From positions 1 to 64,000 of the forward strand of contig CAJUPI010000006.1 of the NCBI GenBank assembly GCA_910588125.1: a DNA stretch of 64,000 nt, in the 5' to 3' direction. The notes under the pieces are model-generated. The model did no database searches. It was given only the letters and a program-made list of their open reading frames with translations, and was not told where the DNA came from. Positions 24,838 to 33,445 of this stretch are shown here, in pieces. The position numbers and the translations under genes are program-made. Origin of the DNA: an uncultured Lachnospiraceae bacterium. GTDB lineage: Bacteria; Bacillota; Clostridia; Lachnospirales; Lachnospiraceae. Position 1 is the first letter of the stretch; every line of letters starts with the position of its first letter.

Positions 24838-25451
24838 TCTTCTGGGATTTCCATATCGATTTCCAGGTTTCGGAAATAATATTTCCGGTCCCGTTCGTTG
24901 ATTTTGCGCAGTACCCGGCAGGGATTTCCCACCGCCACCACGCCGGCGGGGATATCTCTTGTCACAACGCTGCCAGCGCCGATGACTGAGTCATCACCGA
25001 TCGTCACTCCGGGCAGAACCATGACCATGCCTCCGATCCACACATTATTTCCGATATGGATATCTGCGTTAAACTGTATCTCCCGTTTCCGCAGATGAGG
25101 CTCTATGGGATGCCCGGCGGAGGACATGGTCACATTCGGGCCGATCATCACATGATCCCCGATGTAGATGTTTCCGTCATCTGTCAGGGTCAGGTGAAAA
25201 TTCGCATAGACATGATTTCCCAGAAATACATGCTTGCCGCCCCAGTTGGCATAGAAGGGAGGCTCGATATAGCAACCCTCGCCTACATGGCCAAACATTT
25301 CCTTCAGCAGACAATTCCGTTTTTCCATTTCCGAAGGCAGGGTTTTGTTAAATTCGTACATTTTTGCCAGATATCCAAACTGTTCCTTAAGAATCTCCGG
25401 ATCCCCCGGATCATAAAGCTTTCCAGCTATCATTCGTTCTTTATTGGTCAT
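24834..25451 (-). CDS. Maltose/galactoside O-acetyltransferase-like (LbH) protein
   Basis: 205 residues. The Maa/LacA/NodL architecture is clear: N-terminal MTNKERMIAGKLYDPGDPEIL cap, then left-handed beta-helix hexapeptides (IYIGDHVMIGPNVTMSSAGHP with the catalytic histidine, VWIGGMVMVLPGVTIGDDSVIGAGSVVT). It acetylates a sugar hydroxyl from acetyl-CoA, a detoxifying step in sugar metabolism. AAGGAG precedes the ATG. It is 16 bp after the chemoreceptor gene, so it is last in the binding protein-MCP-acetyltransferase unit. Confidence 0.88.
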   Translation of the reverse strand: MTNKERMIAGKLYDPGDPEILKEQFGYLAKMYEFNKTLPSEMEKRNCLLKEMFGHVGEGCYIEPPFYANWGGKHVFLGNHVYANFHLTLTDDGNIYIGDHVMIGPNVTMSSAGHPIEPHLRKREIQFNADIHIGNNVWIGGMVMVLPGVTIGDDSVIGAGSVVTRDIPAGVVAVGNPCRVLRKINERDRKYYFRNLEIDMEIPED

Positions 25452-25467
25452 TTTAAAGTTCTCCTTT

Positions 25468-27054
25468 CTACAGATCCACAAACATCTCCATCTGCTTCTT
25501 TAGCTCCGCCACAATTTCCTGATTTATATCCATTTTTTCCGTAATATCTGTCATGTCCTTTTCCATCTTCCGGGTGCTGTTTGCCGCTCCTGTGATTCCG
25601 GCGGCGCCTTCTTCCATCGCTTTGCTGATGCTGCCTATAGAACCGGCGATTTCTTCCATCGTCCCACGCAGCCGTTCGGTGCGTTCATAAAAGGCATCCA
25701 TCGCTTTGCCGACATAGACCGAATCATCCTGATACTGCTTTCCAGAGTTCACAAAAGACTGGAATTCAGTCAATACCGATTCCTTCAGATAATCCACCAG
25801 CTCTTGGGACTGTCTCGAGAGATTATGTACTGCTCCGGTAACTACTTCATTGACGTTCTGGATATGGCTGGCAGTCTCGCCGCAGGAATCTGCCAGCTGG
25901 CGGATCTCATTAGCCACTACAGCAAATCCTTTTCCGGAAGAACCGGCCCGCGCCGCTTCCACAGAAGCGTTCAGGGCAATCAAATTGGTAGTGGATGCGA
26001 TTGCCAGAATATCTTTCGTGAGAGCATTTACCTGATCCACACTATTGCTTTTTTTGATTGCATCATCCAAGAGCATTAAGATCTCTTCCACTTTATTCTC
26101 GATTACTTTTACATTAGTTTTGGCAGACTGCTGCATTTCATTGGCCCGGATGCGCATCTCGGAGGAATATGCGGTGATGGTGCCGCATTCCTCGGCCATA
26201 TTGTTGACATCACTCCGGATATCCGCGGCGCTGCTGTTGATTTGTGAAGCATTGCTGGCCACGTTCTGCATGGCAGAGGACAATTCTCTTGACAGGGAGG
26301 CTAAAGAGCGGGCGCTTTGGTTGGAGGTTTTCGTTCGTTTTAATACCTCTCCGGTTACGCCGTCGATTCGTTTTGAGCTTTCCTGAAGAGAGAGCAGCAT
26401 GCTCTTGATCGGGCGGATCACATATTTGAGAATAATATGGATAGCAAGCAATACCAGGACAAGCCCGATCACGATAGAGAGAATTCCGGTTCCGATGGAA
26501 ATTCCGTACACGATCAGCAACCTTTGGCGCGCAGCGGCAGTCTGGGTGCGGATAGCTTCGTCAAGCTGGATGATATTTGCTTCTATGGCGGCGCCAAAGG
26601 AAGCGACATCCCCGTTGGCAATGGCATAGGCTTCCTGAGTCTTGCTGTCGGCACTGGCACAGACCAGATCCACCAGAGCGTGTTTGAAGGAATCATAGTT
26701 GTCAAGAAGCTGCTGGTAAGAGGCCTGTTCTTTTTCTGTGATGTAACCGGCAAATTCAGCCAGCTCTGTATCCAGAGTTTTTTCCTCTGCCTTAATTTGG
26801 GTAACTACTTCTATCATAGTTTTGTAATCCGTAGCTACAATATGGGACAGAGCCATCTTGTGCGTGTTTAGAATCGAACGGCGGATGTCCGCCAGCCGGG
26901 ATTGTTCTACCATGGAGTGATCGACAATATTGGCGGCATTGGCATTTACTTTATGGATACTGAAAATAGCCAGAATATTTGAGATCAGCGCCACGATCCC
27001 CAGCAGGACAATCGGTAAAATCAGACGTTGCTGAATACTAAGCCTATTTTTCAT
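25468..27054 (-). CDS. Methyl-accepting chemotaxis protein
   Basis: 528 residues. The first helix is at ~10-32, an extracytoplasmic four-helix-bundle-like sensor covers ~33-180, the second helix is at ~183-213, and then come HAMP and signalling domains. The kinase-control hairpin tip is recognisable in TTNLIALNASVEAARAGSSG followed by KGFAVVANEIRQLA. It signals to CheA/CheW, which are not in this window. It follows the orphan sugar-binding lipoprotein by 34 bp, which suggests that protein presents ligand to this receptor; this is inference. Confidence 0.9.
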   Translation of the reverse strand: MKNRLSIQQRLILPIVLLGIVALISNILAIFSIHKVNANAANIVDHSMVEQSRLADIRRSILNTHKMALSHIVATDYKTMIEVVTQIKAEEKTLDTELAEFAGYITEKEQASYQQLLDNYDSFKHALVDLVCASADSKTQEAYAIANGDVASFGAAIEANIIQLDEAIRTQTAAARQRLLIVYGISIGTGILSIVIGLVLVLLAIHIILKYVIRPIKSMLLSLQESSKRIDGVTGEVLKRTKTSNQSARSLASLSRELSSAMQNVASNASQINSSAADIRSDVNNMAEECGTITAYSSEMRIRANEMQQSAKTNVKVIENKVEEILMLLDDAIKKSNSVDQVNALTKDILAIASTTNLIALNASVEAARAGSSGKGFAVVANEIRQLADSCGETASHIQNVNEVVTGAVHNLSRQSQELVDYLKESVLTEFQSFVNSGKQYQDDSVYVGKAMDAFYERTERLRGTMEEIAGSIGSISKAMEEGAAGITGAANSTRKMEKDMTDITEKMDINQEIVAELKKQMEMFVDL

Positions 27055-27088
27055 TTTGTTCCTCCAAAATCTTTTATGAATTTCTGTA

Positions 27089-28327
27089 TTATCTTGCTGT
27101 AATCCCTTCTACCATCTGATCCAGCAGATCTTGAAGATTCTCATGGCCGGGATTCCCAGCGGCCAAAGTACCGGCAAACACAGCTACGGGATCCCAGAAA
27201 TTTCCGCCGATCCGTTGCAACTGGGCAAATTCCGACTGCTCCAACAGTGCGGCAATCGCTGGCGCCTCCTGGACGGCGGATGACTGGGAGGCCCGGATAT
27301 TGGATGGTCCCTGGCCACGCAGCTCAAAACGGAGCTTTTGATTTTCTTCATTGGCAATCCAGCTGGCCAGCTGGCAGGCCCAGTCGTAATTCCGGGAATA
27401 GGCATTGGCGCCAACCAGCTTACAGCCGGAAAAGGATGCCATCTGTAGCTGTTCATCACGGCAGGTGTAGGTCGGCAGCTTGGCGGCGCCGAAATCCTCT
27501 CCCCATGCCTCTTCCATGGCGACGGCATTCCATACGCCACTGACTCCGGCGATCACAGTTCCCTCCTCAACTCCAGACAGAAATTCGGTATCGGTCCGAC
27601 TGGCAAATCCCGGGCTTTCGGCAATCTGTGCCATGGCCTGTGCCACATCGATCCCGCGGATTTTTGCTTCTGCCTGGTTCCAGGTACAGAAGTTGGTGAT
27701 GCCATCCGAATTCAGTCCGACCTCCATGCCGGTGTTACCGAAAAAGGCATAGACATACCAGGCAGATGACCAGTCCATAGTAATGAATTTATGGTTTTCC
27801 TCTGCAATCTGCAGCATGCGATCCAGAGTTTTCACATCAGATTCTGAAAAGTATTTTTTATTATAATACATGAAATATCCGTTATCGGAGGTCAGGGGAT
27901 AGGCATAAATGGTATTTCTCACAGAGGCGGCTTCAACGGAAGCAGCCAGATTCTCTGAGCGTATGGTATCACCGTCGGGTACTGGCTCGAGGGCGCCGGC
28001 AGCGGCTAAAGCATTCAGCTGATCGTCGGCAAAGGTAAATACATCTGCACCGGCTTCTAAATCTGCCAGCAGTGCGTCTTTGCAGCCGGATTCTCCCTGA
28101 GCCTGAAAAGTGATGCGAAAATCGGCTTCCCCCTGGTGCCGCCTCTCAAAATTATCAATAATCTGATTTAAAAGTGCCTCATCCTCCTCAGAACCCCAGA
28201 CAACCAGTTCTACCAGATGGCTTTCTTCAGAGGAAGATTTTGCCTCCTGCTGGCGGCCGGAATGACAGCCGGTCAGGGTGATGATGCCTGTCATGGCCAA
28301 GAATAGTATACAGAGCTTTTTTTTCAT
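27089..28327 (-). CDS. Sugar-type ABC extracellular solute-binding lipoprotein
   Basis: 412 residues with a signal peptide and lipobox ending LTGC (Cys21), so it is anchored on the outer face of the membrane. The fold is family 1 solute-binding (VVWGSEEDEALLNQIIDNFE near the N-terminus, SGVWNAVAMEEAWGEDFGAAKLP). It probably binds an oligosaccharide. No ABC permease genes adjoin it; instead an MCP follows. It is divergent from the GH36 alpha-galactosidase, suggesting a galactoside ligand, which is an inference from position only. Confidence 0.85.
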   Translation of the reverse strand: MKKKLCILFLAMTGIITLTGCHSGRQQEAKSSSEESHLVELVVWGSEEDEALLNQIIDNFERRHQGEADFRITFQAQGESGCKDALLADLEAGADVFTFADDQLNALAAAGALEPVPDGDTIRSENLAASVEAASVRNTIYAYPLTSDNGYFMYYNKKYFSESDVKTLDRMLQIAEENHKFITMDWSSAWYVYAFFGNTGMEVGLNSDGITNFCTWNQAEAKIRGIDVAQAMAQIAESPGFASRTDTEFLSGVEEGTVIAGVSGVWNAVAMEEAWGEDFGAAKLPTYTCRDEQLQMASFSGCKLVGANAYSRNYDWACQLASWIANEENQKLRFELRGQGPSNIRASQSSAVQEAPAIAALLEQSEFAQLQRIGGNFWDPVAVFAGTLAAGNPGHENLQDLLDQMVEGITAR

Positions 28328-28589
28328 AATACGATCGTTCCTTTTATAATAATAAAAACAGGAAAATTATAACATTTTTACGTATACATGACAATCTGCA
28401 CTTTACATTTTTCCTGTTTTTTTCTTCATTAGAGTACATTTGTATAAGGGAATTTTTGGCAAAATATGCTAAACTATCCTCACATGAGGAACTGCACGCC
28501 AGAGAATAGAATCCGTGTGTGGTTCTCAAAATACATGGTGTCAGGAGAAGGGGCCAAGCCCGTTCTCTCCAGGACAAAAGGAGCGTCAT

Positions 28590-30779
28590 ATGGCAATTAT
28601 TTATCATGAGAAAACGAAAACAATTACTCTTCACACCAGGAACACATCTTACCAGATGAAAATAGGCAATCTGGATTATTTGCTGCATCTTTACTACGGT
28701 CCGACTATTCCGGATGAAGATATGAATTATCAGGTCATGCAGTATGACCGGGGCTTTTCCGGTAACCCTTATGAATCGAGGAATGCCAGGACCTTCTCCT
28801 TAGATGCCCAGCCACAGGAATTTACTACCCAGCAGCAGGGGGATTTCCGTACGGCCAGCATTGAAGTGGTTAACAGCGATGGAAGCTATTCTTATCATGG
28901 AAAGGCTGTGGATTATAAGATTTCCCATGGGAAATATCAGTTAGACACCCTTCCCTGTGTATTTGCCAATGAGGACGATACGGCGGATACGCTGGAGGTG
29001 GCCCTTTGCGATGCCGTGAGCAAGATAAAGGTAATACTCCTCTACGGTGTGTTTGAGGAGGCAGACATAATCACCCGTGCGGTAAAGGTGGTCAATGGCG
29101 GGGATAAACCGGTTCATCTGCGGAAAATCATGTCTGTCTGTCTGGATTTTCTGAACGGGGTAGATATGGATCTGGTGAGCCTGCCGGGACGATACGGACA
29201 GGAGCGGCAGGTAGAGCGGCAGCCCATGACCCATCACATTCATACTATCGGCAGTGTGCGTGGTTCTTCCAGCCATCAGCAGAATCCTTTTGTGATTCTC
29301 TGTGATCGGGAGGCTTCGGAAGATTATGGCAGATGCTATGGTTTTTCTCTGATGTACAGCGGCAATTTCCTGGCTGAGGCAGAGCTGGATCAGTATGATC
29401 AGCTGCGCCTGGTGATGGGCATCAACCCCAAACAGTTCTACTATGAATTGAAGCCGGGAGAAACCTTTGAGGGACCAGAAGCAGTGATGGCATTCAGCAG
29501 CCATGGCTTTACGGGATTAAGCCATCTCTATCATGATTTCTACCGCACCAATCTCTGCCGCAGTAAATTTGTCAGCGAGGTGGAGCGGCCGGTGCTGATC
29601 AACAGCTGGGAAGCGGCATTTATGGATTTTGATGATGTAAAGCTGGTGGAGATTGCCAAAGCCGCCAAAAATATGGGAGTGGATCTTCTGGTCATGGATG
29701 ATGGCTGGTTCGGCAAGCGTGACGACGATAACAGTGGTTTGGGAGATTGGTTCGTCAATGAGGACAAAATCAAATGCGGGCTTCATAAGCTGGTGGAGCA
29801 GATTAATGATCTGGATATGAAATTCGGTATCTGGTTTGAGCCGGAGATGGTTTCCGAGGACAGCGACCTTTATCGCGCCCATCCGGAATGGACCATGCAG
29901 ATTCCTGGCCGGCATGCCGTGCGCAGCCGGAATCAGATGGCGCTGGATATGAGCCGGAAGGAGGTTCAGGACTATCTGATCGAAAAGATTAATGCTATTT
30001 TAGATGACGCCAATATTTACTATGTAAAGTGGGATATCAACCGTTCTCTCGCGGATATCTGGTCGAATGCTCTGCCGGCCGAAAAACAGGGGGAGGTATA
30101 TCACCGTTATATTCTGGGCTTGTACCGGGTGATGGATGCGATTATTCTGACGCATCCGGACATTCTGTTTGAAGGCTGCAGCGGAGGCGGGGGACGCTAC
30201 GATCCGGCTATGCTTTATTACTACCCTCAGTACTGGGTCAGTGATAACAACAATCCGATAGATCGTTTAAAGCTTCACTATGGCACCTCTTTCGTGTATC
30301 CCACCTGCACCATGGGTGCGCACATTTCTGACAGCGGAAAGTTTGTGCCGTTAGAGACAAAGGCAGTGGTAGCGATGTGCGGTACTTTTGGCTATGAACT
30401 GGATGCCACGCATCTCTCCAAAAAAGAGCAAAAGCTCTGCAAGAAGCAGAGCGATAAATTCCGTGAATATTATCACATCACCTTTAAGGGCGATTTTTAC
30501 CGTCTGACAAATCCCTTCAAAATGGGCAATATGACGGCATGGCAGCATGTGACAAAGGATAAGAGCGAGGCGCTGTTAAGCGTAGTAGTCACGAATCTGA
30601 CCTGTAACGGGCCGCAAGAATATATCCGCGCGAAGGGGCTGGATCCGCAGGCCATGTATTCGGTCAATGGCAGCAAGGAGCTCCGCTCCGGCTCAGCCCT
30701 GATGAATGCCGGGTTGCCCATCAACCGGGAAGTGCCGGAGTATTCGGCGTTTCAGTTTCATTTGGTGAGAAAATCGTAA
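28590..30779 (+). CDS. Alpha-galactosidase, GH36
   Basis: 729 residues, the standard length for the tetrameric GH36 family (AgaN/MelA/RafA-like). It releases terminal alpha-galactose from melibiose, raffinose-type sugars or host glycans; there is no signal peptide, so the substrate is internalised. The nucleophile lies in YVKWDINRS (D482) and the acid/base in CSGGGGRYDP (D538); LVMDDGWFGKRDDD and FGIWFEPEM are also typical. AAAAGGAG precedes the ATG. It converges on the XRE regulator with a 3-bp gap and no terminator between them. Confidence 0.93.
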   Translation: MAIIYHEKTKTITLHTRNTSYQMKIGNLDYLLHLYYGPTIPDEDMNYQVMQYDRGFSGNPYESRNARTFSLDAQPQEFTTQQQGDFRTASIEVVNSDGSYSYHGKAVDYKISHGKYQLDTLPCVFANEDDTADTLEVALCDAVSKIKVILLYGVFEEADIITRAVKVVNGGDKPVHLRKIMSVCLDFLNGVDMDLVSLPGRYGQERQVERQPMTHHIHTIGSVRGSSSHQQNPFVILCDREASEDYGRCYGFSLMYSGNFLAEAELDQYDQLRLVMGINPKQFYYELKPGETFEGPEAVMAFSSHGFTGLSHLYHDFYRTNLCRSKFVSEVERPVLINSWEAAFMDFDDVKLVEIAKAAKNMGVDLLVMDDGWFGKRDDDNSGLGDWFVNEDKIKCGLHKLVEQINDLDMKFGIWFEPEMVSEDSDLYRAHPEWTMQIPGRHAVRSRNQMALDMSRKEVQDYLIEKINAILDDANIYYVKWDINRSLADIWSNALPAEKQGEVYHRYILGLYRVMDAIILTHPDILFEGCSGGGGRYDPAMLYYYPQYWVSDNNNPIDRLKLHYGTSFVYPTCTMGAHISDSGKFVPLETKAVVAMCGTFGYELDATHLSKKEQKLCKKQSDKFREYYHITFKGDFYRLTNPFKMGNMTAWQHVTKDKSEALLSVVVTNLTCNGPQEYIRAKGLDPQAMYSVNGSKELRSGSALMNAGLPINREVPEYSAFQFHLVRKS

Positions 30780-30782
30780 TAC

Positions 30783-31337
30783 TTAAAAGGAAGGCGGAGT
30801 GATAGCAAAAATCACCTGCACGGGCGCATTGGAGTGATTGTGCCAGACATGCTGGGACTGCGGGGGGATACGTACGCTGTCGCCCTGGCGGAGTGTGAAA
30901 CAGCGGGATTCCATCTCAAGTTCCACACATTCTCCGGAATAGAGAAAAGCGACTTCCTCGCCGATATGTCCCTGAGCGTGCCGATTAGAGCTGGAGCCGG
31001 CCGGAATCACCATCATGCAAAATTCGATGCTGCCCCTGGTATCGGGAGTGAGCAGTTCGTAGACCACATCGGGTTCATTCTTTCTGCCGATAGTCTTGCG
31101 GGTATTGGGAGTAACTACGGGCTGATCTTCTTCCTCCTCTTTAAAAAAGTGATAGAGCGGGGCATTGAGAGCGCTGGCAAGGGCACGCAGCGTATTGATG
31201 GATGGATTTACCTGGCCATTCTCAATCTGGCTGAGCATCGAAGCGGTGATGCCGGCGGCAGATGAGAGCTTGCGGATGGAAGTTTTCTGCTTTAAACGTA
31301 ATTCCTGTATTTTTTTTCCTATGTTTAAATCGTCCAA
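30783..31337 (-). CDS. XRE-cupin transcriptional regulator
   Basis: 184 residues. The helix-turn-helix covers ~6-62 (LRLKQKTSIRKLSSAAGITASMLSQIENG). A cupin domain covers ~105-182, with the conserved HAQGHIGEEVAFLYSGECVELE and DSVRIPPQSQHVWHN histidine motifs. Such proteins sense a small ligand through the cupin and often control amino-acid or polyamine catabolism. It is divergent from the D-aminoacylase/DsdA locus, so it is the probable regulator, acting on the TGTTAAT palindromes at 31543-31698. AAAGGAGC precedes the ATG. Confidence 0.88.
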   Translation of the reverse strand: MDDLNIGKKIQELRLKQKTSIRKLSSAAGITASMLSQIENGQVNPSINTLRALASALNAPLYHFFKEEEEDQPVVTPNTRKTIGRKNEPDVVYELLTPDTRGSIEFCMMVIPAGSSSNRHAQGHIGEEVAFLYSGECVELEMESRCFTLRQGDSVRIPPQSQHVWHNHSNAPVQVIFAITPPSF

Positions 31338-31436
31338 GATAAGCTCCTTTCAGGGAGGCGGTTGCTTTTGATGTTGCTGGATATTGTGCTTATGTAGGAG
31401 TATATCATATTTTTAGAATTATTGAAATGAAAATTA

Positions 31437-31484
31437 GCCTCCGGAAAACCTTGATTTTTATGAGGGATTCCGGAGGCTTTCGTC
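31437..31484 (+). terminator. Hairpin with pyrimidine tail in the divergent gap
   Basis: GCCTCCGGAA at 31437-31446 pairs perfectly with TTCCGGAGGC at 31468-31477, followed by TTTCGTC. It is upstream of both divergent genes, so it cannot end either. It would fit as the terminator for plus-strand transcripts that read from the alpha-galactosidase gene across the antisense strand of the XRE gene. Confidence 0.55.
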
Positions 31485-31542
31485 TTCTGCTGCCATGCAT
31501 GCAGCTTCTTTTATTACATCTCCTTTTTATCAGCAATCAATG

Positions 31543-31698
31543 TGTTTAATAAAAATTAACATAAAGACGAAGATATGAGATTTATTTTAGAAAAATTCCA
31601 TTAAAAACTTGGAGAACATAAAAAAACTAACAAATTATGTTAATTATAATTTAAAAATATTGACATTATGCCAGAAAGATGTTAATCTATAATTAACA
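31543..31698. promoter_or_regulatory. Three related palindromes, candidate operators of the XRE-cupin regulator
   Basis: Site 1, 31543-31561: TGTTTAAT-aaaa-ATTAACA. Site 2, 31638-31655: TGTTAAT followed by an imperfect ATTTAAA arm. Site 3, 31680-31698: TGTTAAT-ctata-ATTAACA, a perfect 7-bp inverted repeat that covers the likely -10 of the D-aminoacylase promoter. The rest of the 437-bp gap has no gene. Confidence 0.5.
31660..31693 (+). promoter_or_regulatory. Promoter region of the D-amino-acid operon
   Basis: TTGACA at 31660-31665 is a consensus -35. With a 17-bp spacer the -10 would be TAATCT at 31683; a better TATAAT at 31688-31693 is at 22 bp, which is too long. The suboptimal spacing would fit an activator-dependent promoter. 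Operator site 3 overlaps both candidate -10 boxes. Confidence 0.5.
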
Positions 31699-31774
31699 AT
31701 AAATTCCGGGATGGAAACAATTCCGCGCTGCAGAGCGGAGAACCTGTTGTCAGTGAAAGAAAGGAGTTTCAGAG

Positions 31775-33379
31775 ATGCTGGATGTATTGATTAAAGATGC
31801 AAAGGTGATTGACGGAAGCGGAGCGCCGGCTTTCGACGGGAATGTAGGGATTCAGGCCGGCAAGCTGGTAATGGCAAAGGGAGATGAAGAGGCCAGGGAA
31901 GTGATTGACGCGGCTGGCCGCTATGTCTGTCCGGGATTTATCGATGCCCATTCTCATGGGGACATGATTATTGGCACAAAGGACGCCCATCTGTTTAAGA
32001 CGACTCAGGGGGTTACCACAGAGATTGTGGGACAATGTGGCCTGTCGATGGCGCCGGTAGCGCCGGAGCATCTGGCAGATATTCAGAATATGCTGTCCAT
32101 GGGTACCACCTGGTTTCCGGAGGATATGAAAAACTGGGAAAGCTACGGCCGGTTTTTGGAATACGCCAGTAAGCAGTCCCTGACGGCGAATGTCAAAATG
32201 TATATCGGGCACAGCAGCCTCAGGATTGCGGTAATGGGTATGGCCAACCGCCCGGCTACGGAGGAAGAGCTGGAGAAAATGAAGGGCATTTTGCGGGACG
32301 CGATGGAAGCAGGAGCGGCCGGATTTTCCACAGGGTTGATCTATACACCGAGCTGTTATGCAGAGGAGAGGGAGATTATTGAGTTGGCAAAGGTGATTGC
32401 GCCTTACGATGGAATATATGCCAGCCATATGCGCAATGAGTCCAATGAGATTGTTGAGGCTGTGAAGGAGACGATCAATGTGGGACGGCAGGCGGGAGTC
32501 CGTGTGGATATCTCTCATCATAAGATGTTAGGCAAGCCAAACTGGGGGAAGCAGAAGGAAACGCTGCGTCTGATTCATGAGGCACGGCAGGAGGGGATCC
32601 AGGTGATCTGTGATCAGTATCCGTATACTTGTAATATGACTACATTAAATGCATGTATGCCGCCATGGTATTTTGAAAACGGGTTCCGTTCCATGACGGA
32701 TAAGCTAAAAAGCCCGGAGTTTCGTAAAAAGCTGAGAGCGGAGATGGAGGACGCATCCACACCTTATGACAATTATTATCTGAATGCCGGTGGCTGGGGC
32801 GGCGTATATGTTTATTCTGCATCTAAGACTCCGCTGGCAGAAGGAAAATTCATCACGGAATATGCCAGGGAGATTGGCAAGGATGAGTGGGAGGCGTTTT
32901 TTGACCTGTGTGTGGAAAATAATTGTGAGACCGGCGGCGTGTTCAGCAGCATGTGTGATGAGGATGTGTGTGAGATTATTCGGGATCCTTATTGTATCGT
33001 GGGCAGCGACGGACTGACGAGAAGCTGGCAGGAGAAGGGACATCCCAGGGCCAGCGGTACGTTTCCTCACGCAATTACCTATTTTGTCAAGGAAAAAGGA
33101 ATTCTGACGCTGGAGGAGGCGATTCACAAGATGACGGGATTGACGGCAGAATACCTCCTGGTAAAAAACAAAGGATTGATTCGGGAAGGCTATGATGCGG
33201 ATCTGCTGATTTTTGATTATGATCGCCTGCAGGACACGGCTACCTACAGCAATTCTAACAGCATTACGGAAGGGATTGATTATGTGTTTGTGGGTGGGGA
33301 AGTCGTATGGCATGACAAAGAATTCACCGGGCGTACGCCAGGCAGGATACTGGGTCATGGAAATCGTTTACAGGGGTGA
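31775..33379 (+). CDS. D-aminoacylase / N-acyl-D-amino-acid deacylase
   Basis: 534 residues, an amidohydrolase-superfamily enzyme of the D-aminoacylase group. Metal and active-site features include FIDAHSHGD, the bridging-cysteine region VGQCGLSMAP, GFSTGLIYTP, ASHMRNE, SHHK and GSDGL. It hydrolyses N-acyl-D-amino acids to free D-amino acids. AAAGGAG precedes the ATG. Followed by a GntP permease and D-serine ammonia-lyase, it likely feeds D-serine or similar amino acids into the pathway; D-peptide or dihydroorotase-like substrates cannot be excluded. Confidence 0.88.
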   Translation: MLDVLIKDAKVIDGSGAPAFDGNVGIQAGKLVMAKGDEEAREVIDAAGRYVCPGFIDAHSHGDMIIGTKDAHLFKTTQGVTTEIVGQCGLSMAPVAPEHLADIQNMLSMGTTWFPEDMKNWESYGRFLEYASKQSLTANVKMYIGHSSLRIAVMGMANRPATEEELEKMKGILRDAMEAGAAGFSTGLIYTPSCYAEEREIIELAKVIAPYDGIYASHMRNESNEIVEAVKETINVGRQAGVRVDISHHKMLGKPNWGKQKETLRLIHEARQEGIQVICDQYPYTCNMTTLNACMPPWYFENGFRSMTDKLKSPEFRKKLRAEMEDASTPYDNYYLNAGGWGGVYVYSASKTPLAEGKFITEYAREIGKDEWEAFFDLCVENNCETGGVFSSMCDEDVCEIIRDPYCIVGSDGLTRSWQEKGHPRASGTFPHAITYFVKEKGILTLEEAIHKMTGLTAEYLLVKNKGLIREGYDADLLIFDYDRLQDTATYSNSNSITEGIDYVFVGGEVVWHDKEFTGRTPGRILGHGNRLQG

Positions 33380-33445
33380 ATGACTGTCTGTAACAATGAA
33401 TAACAACAGGTAAACGACATTATTGCTATAAGGAAAGGGAAAAAT

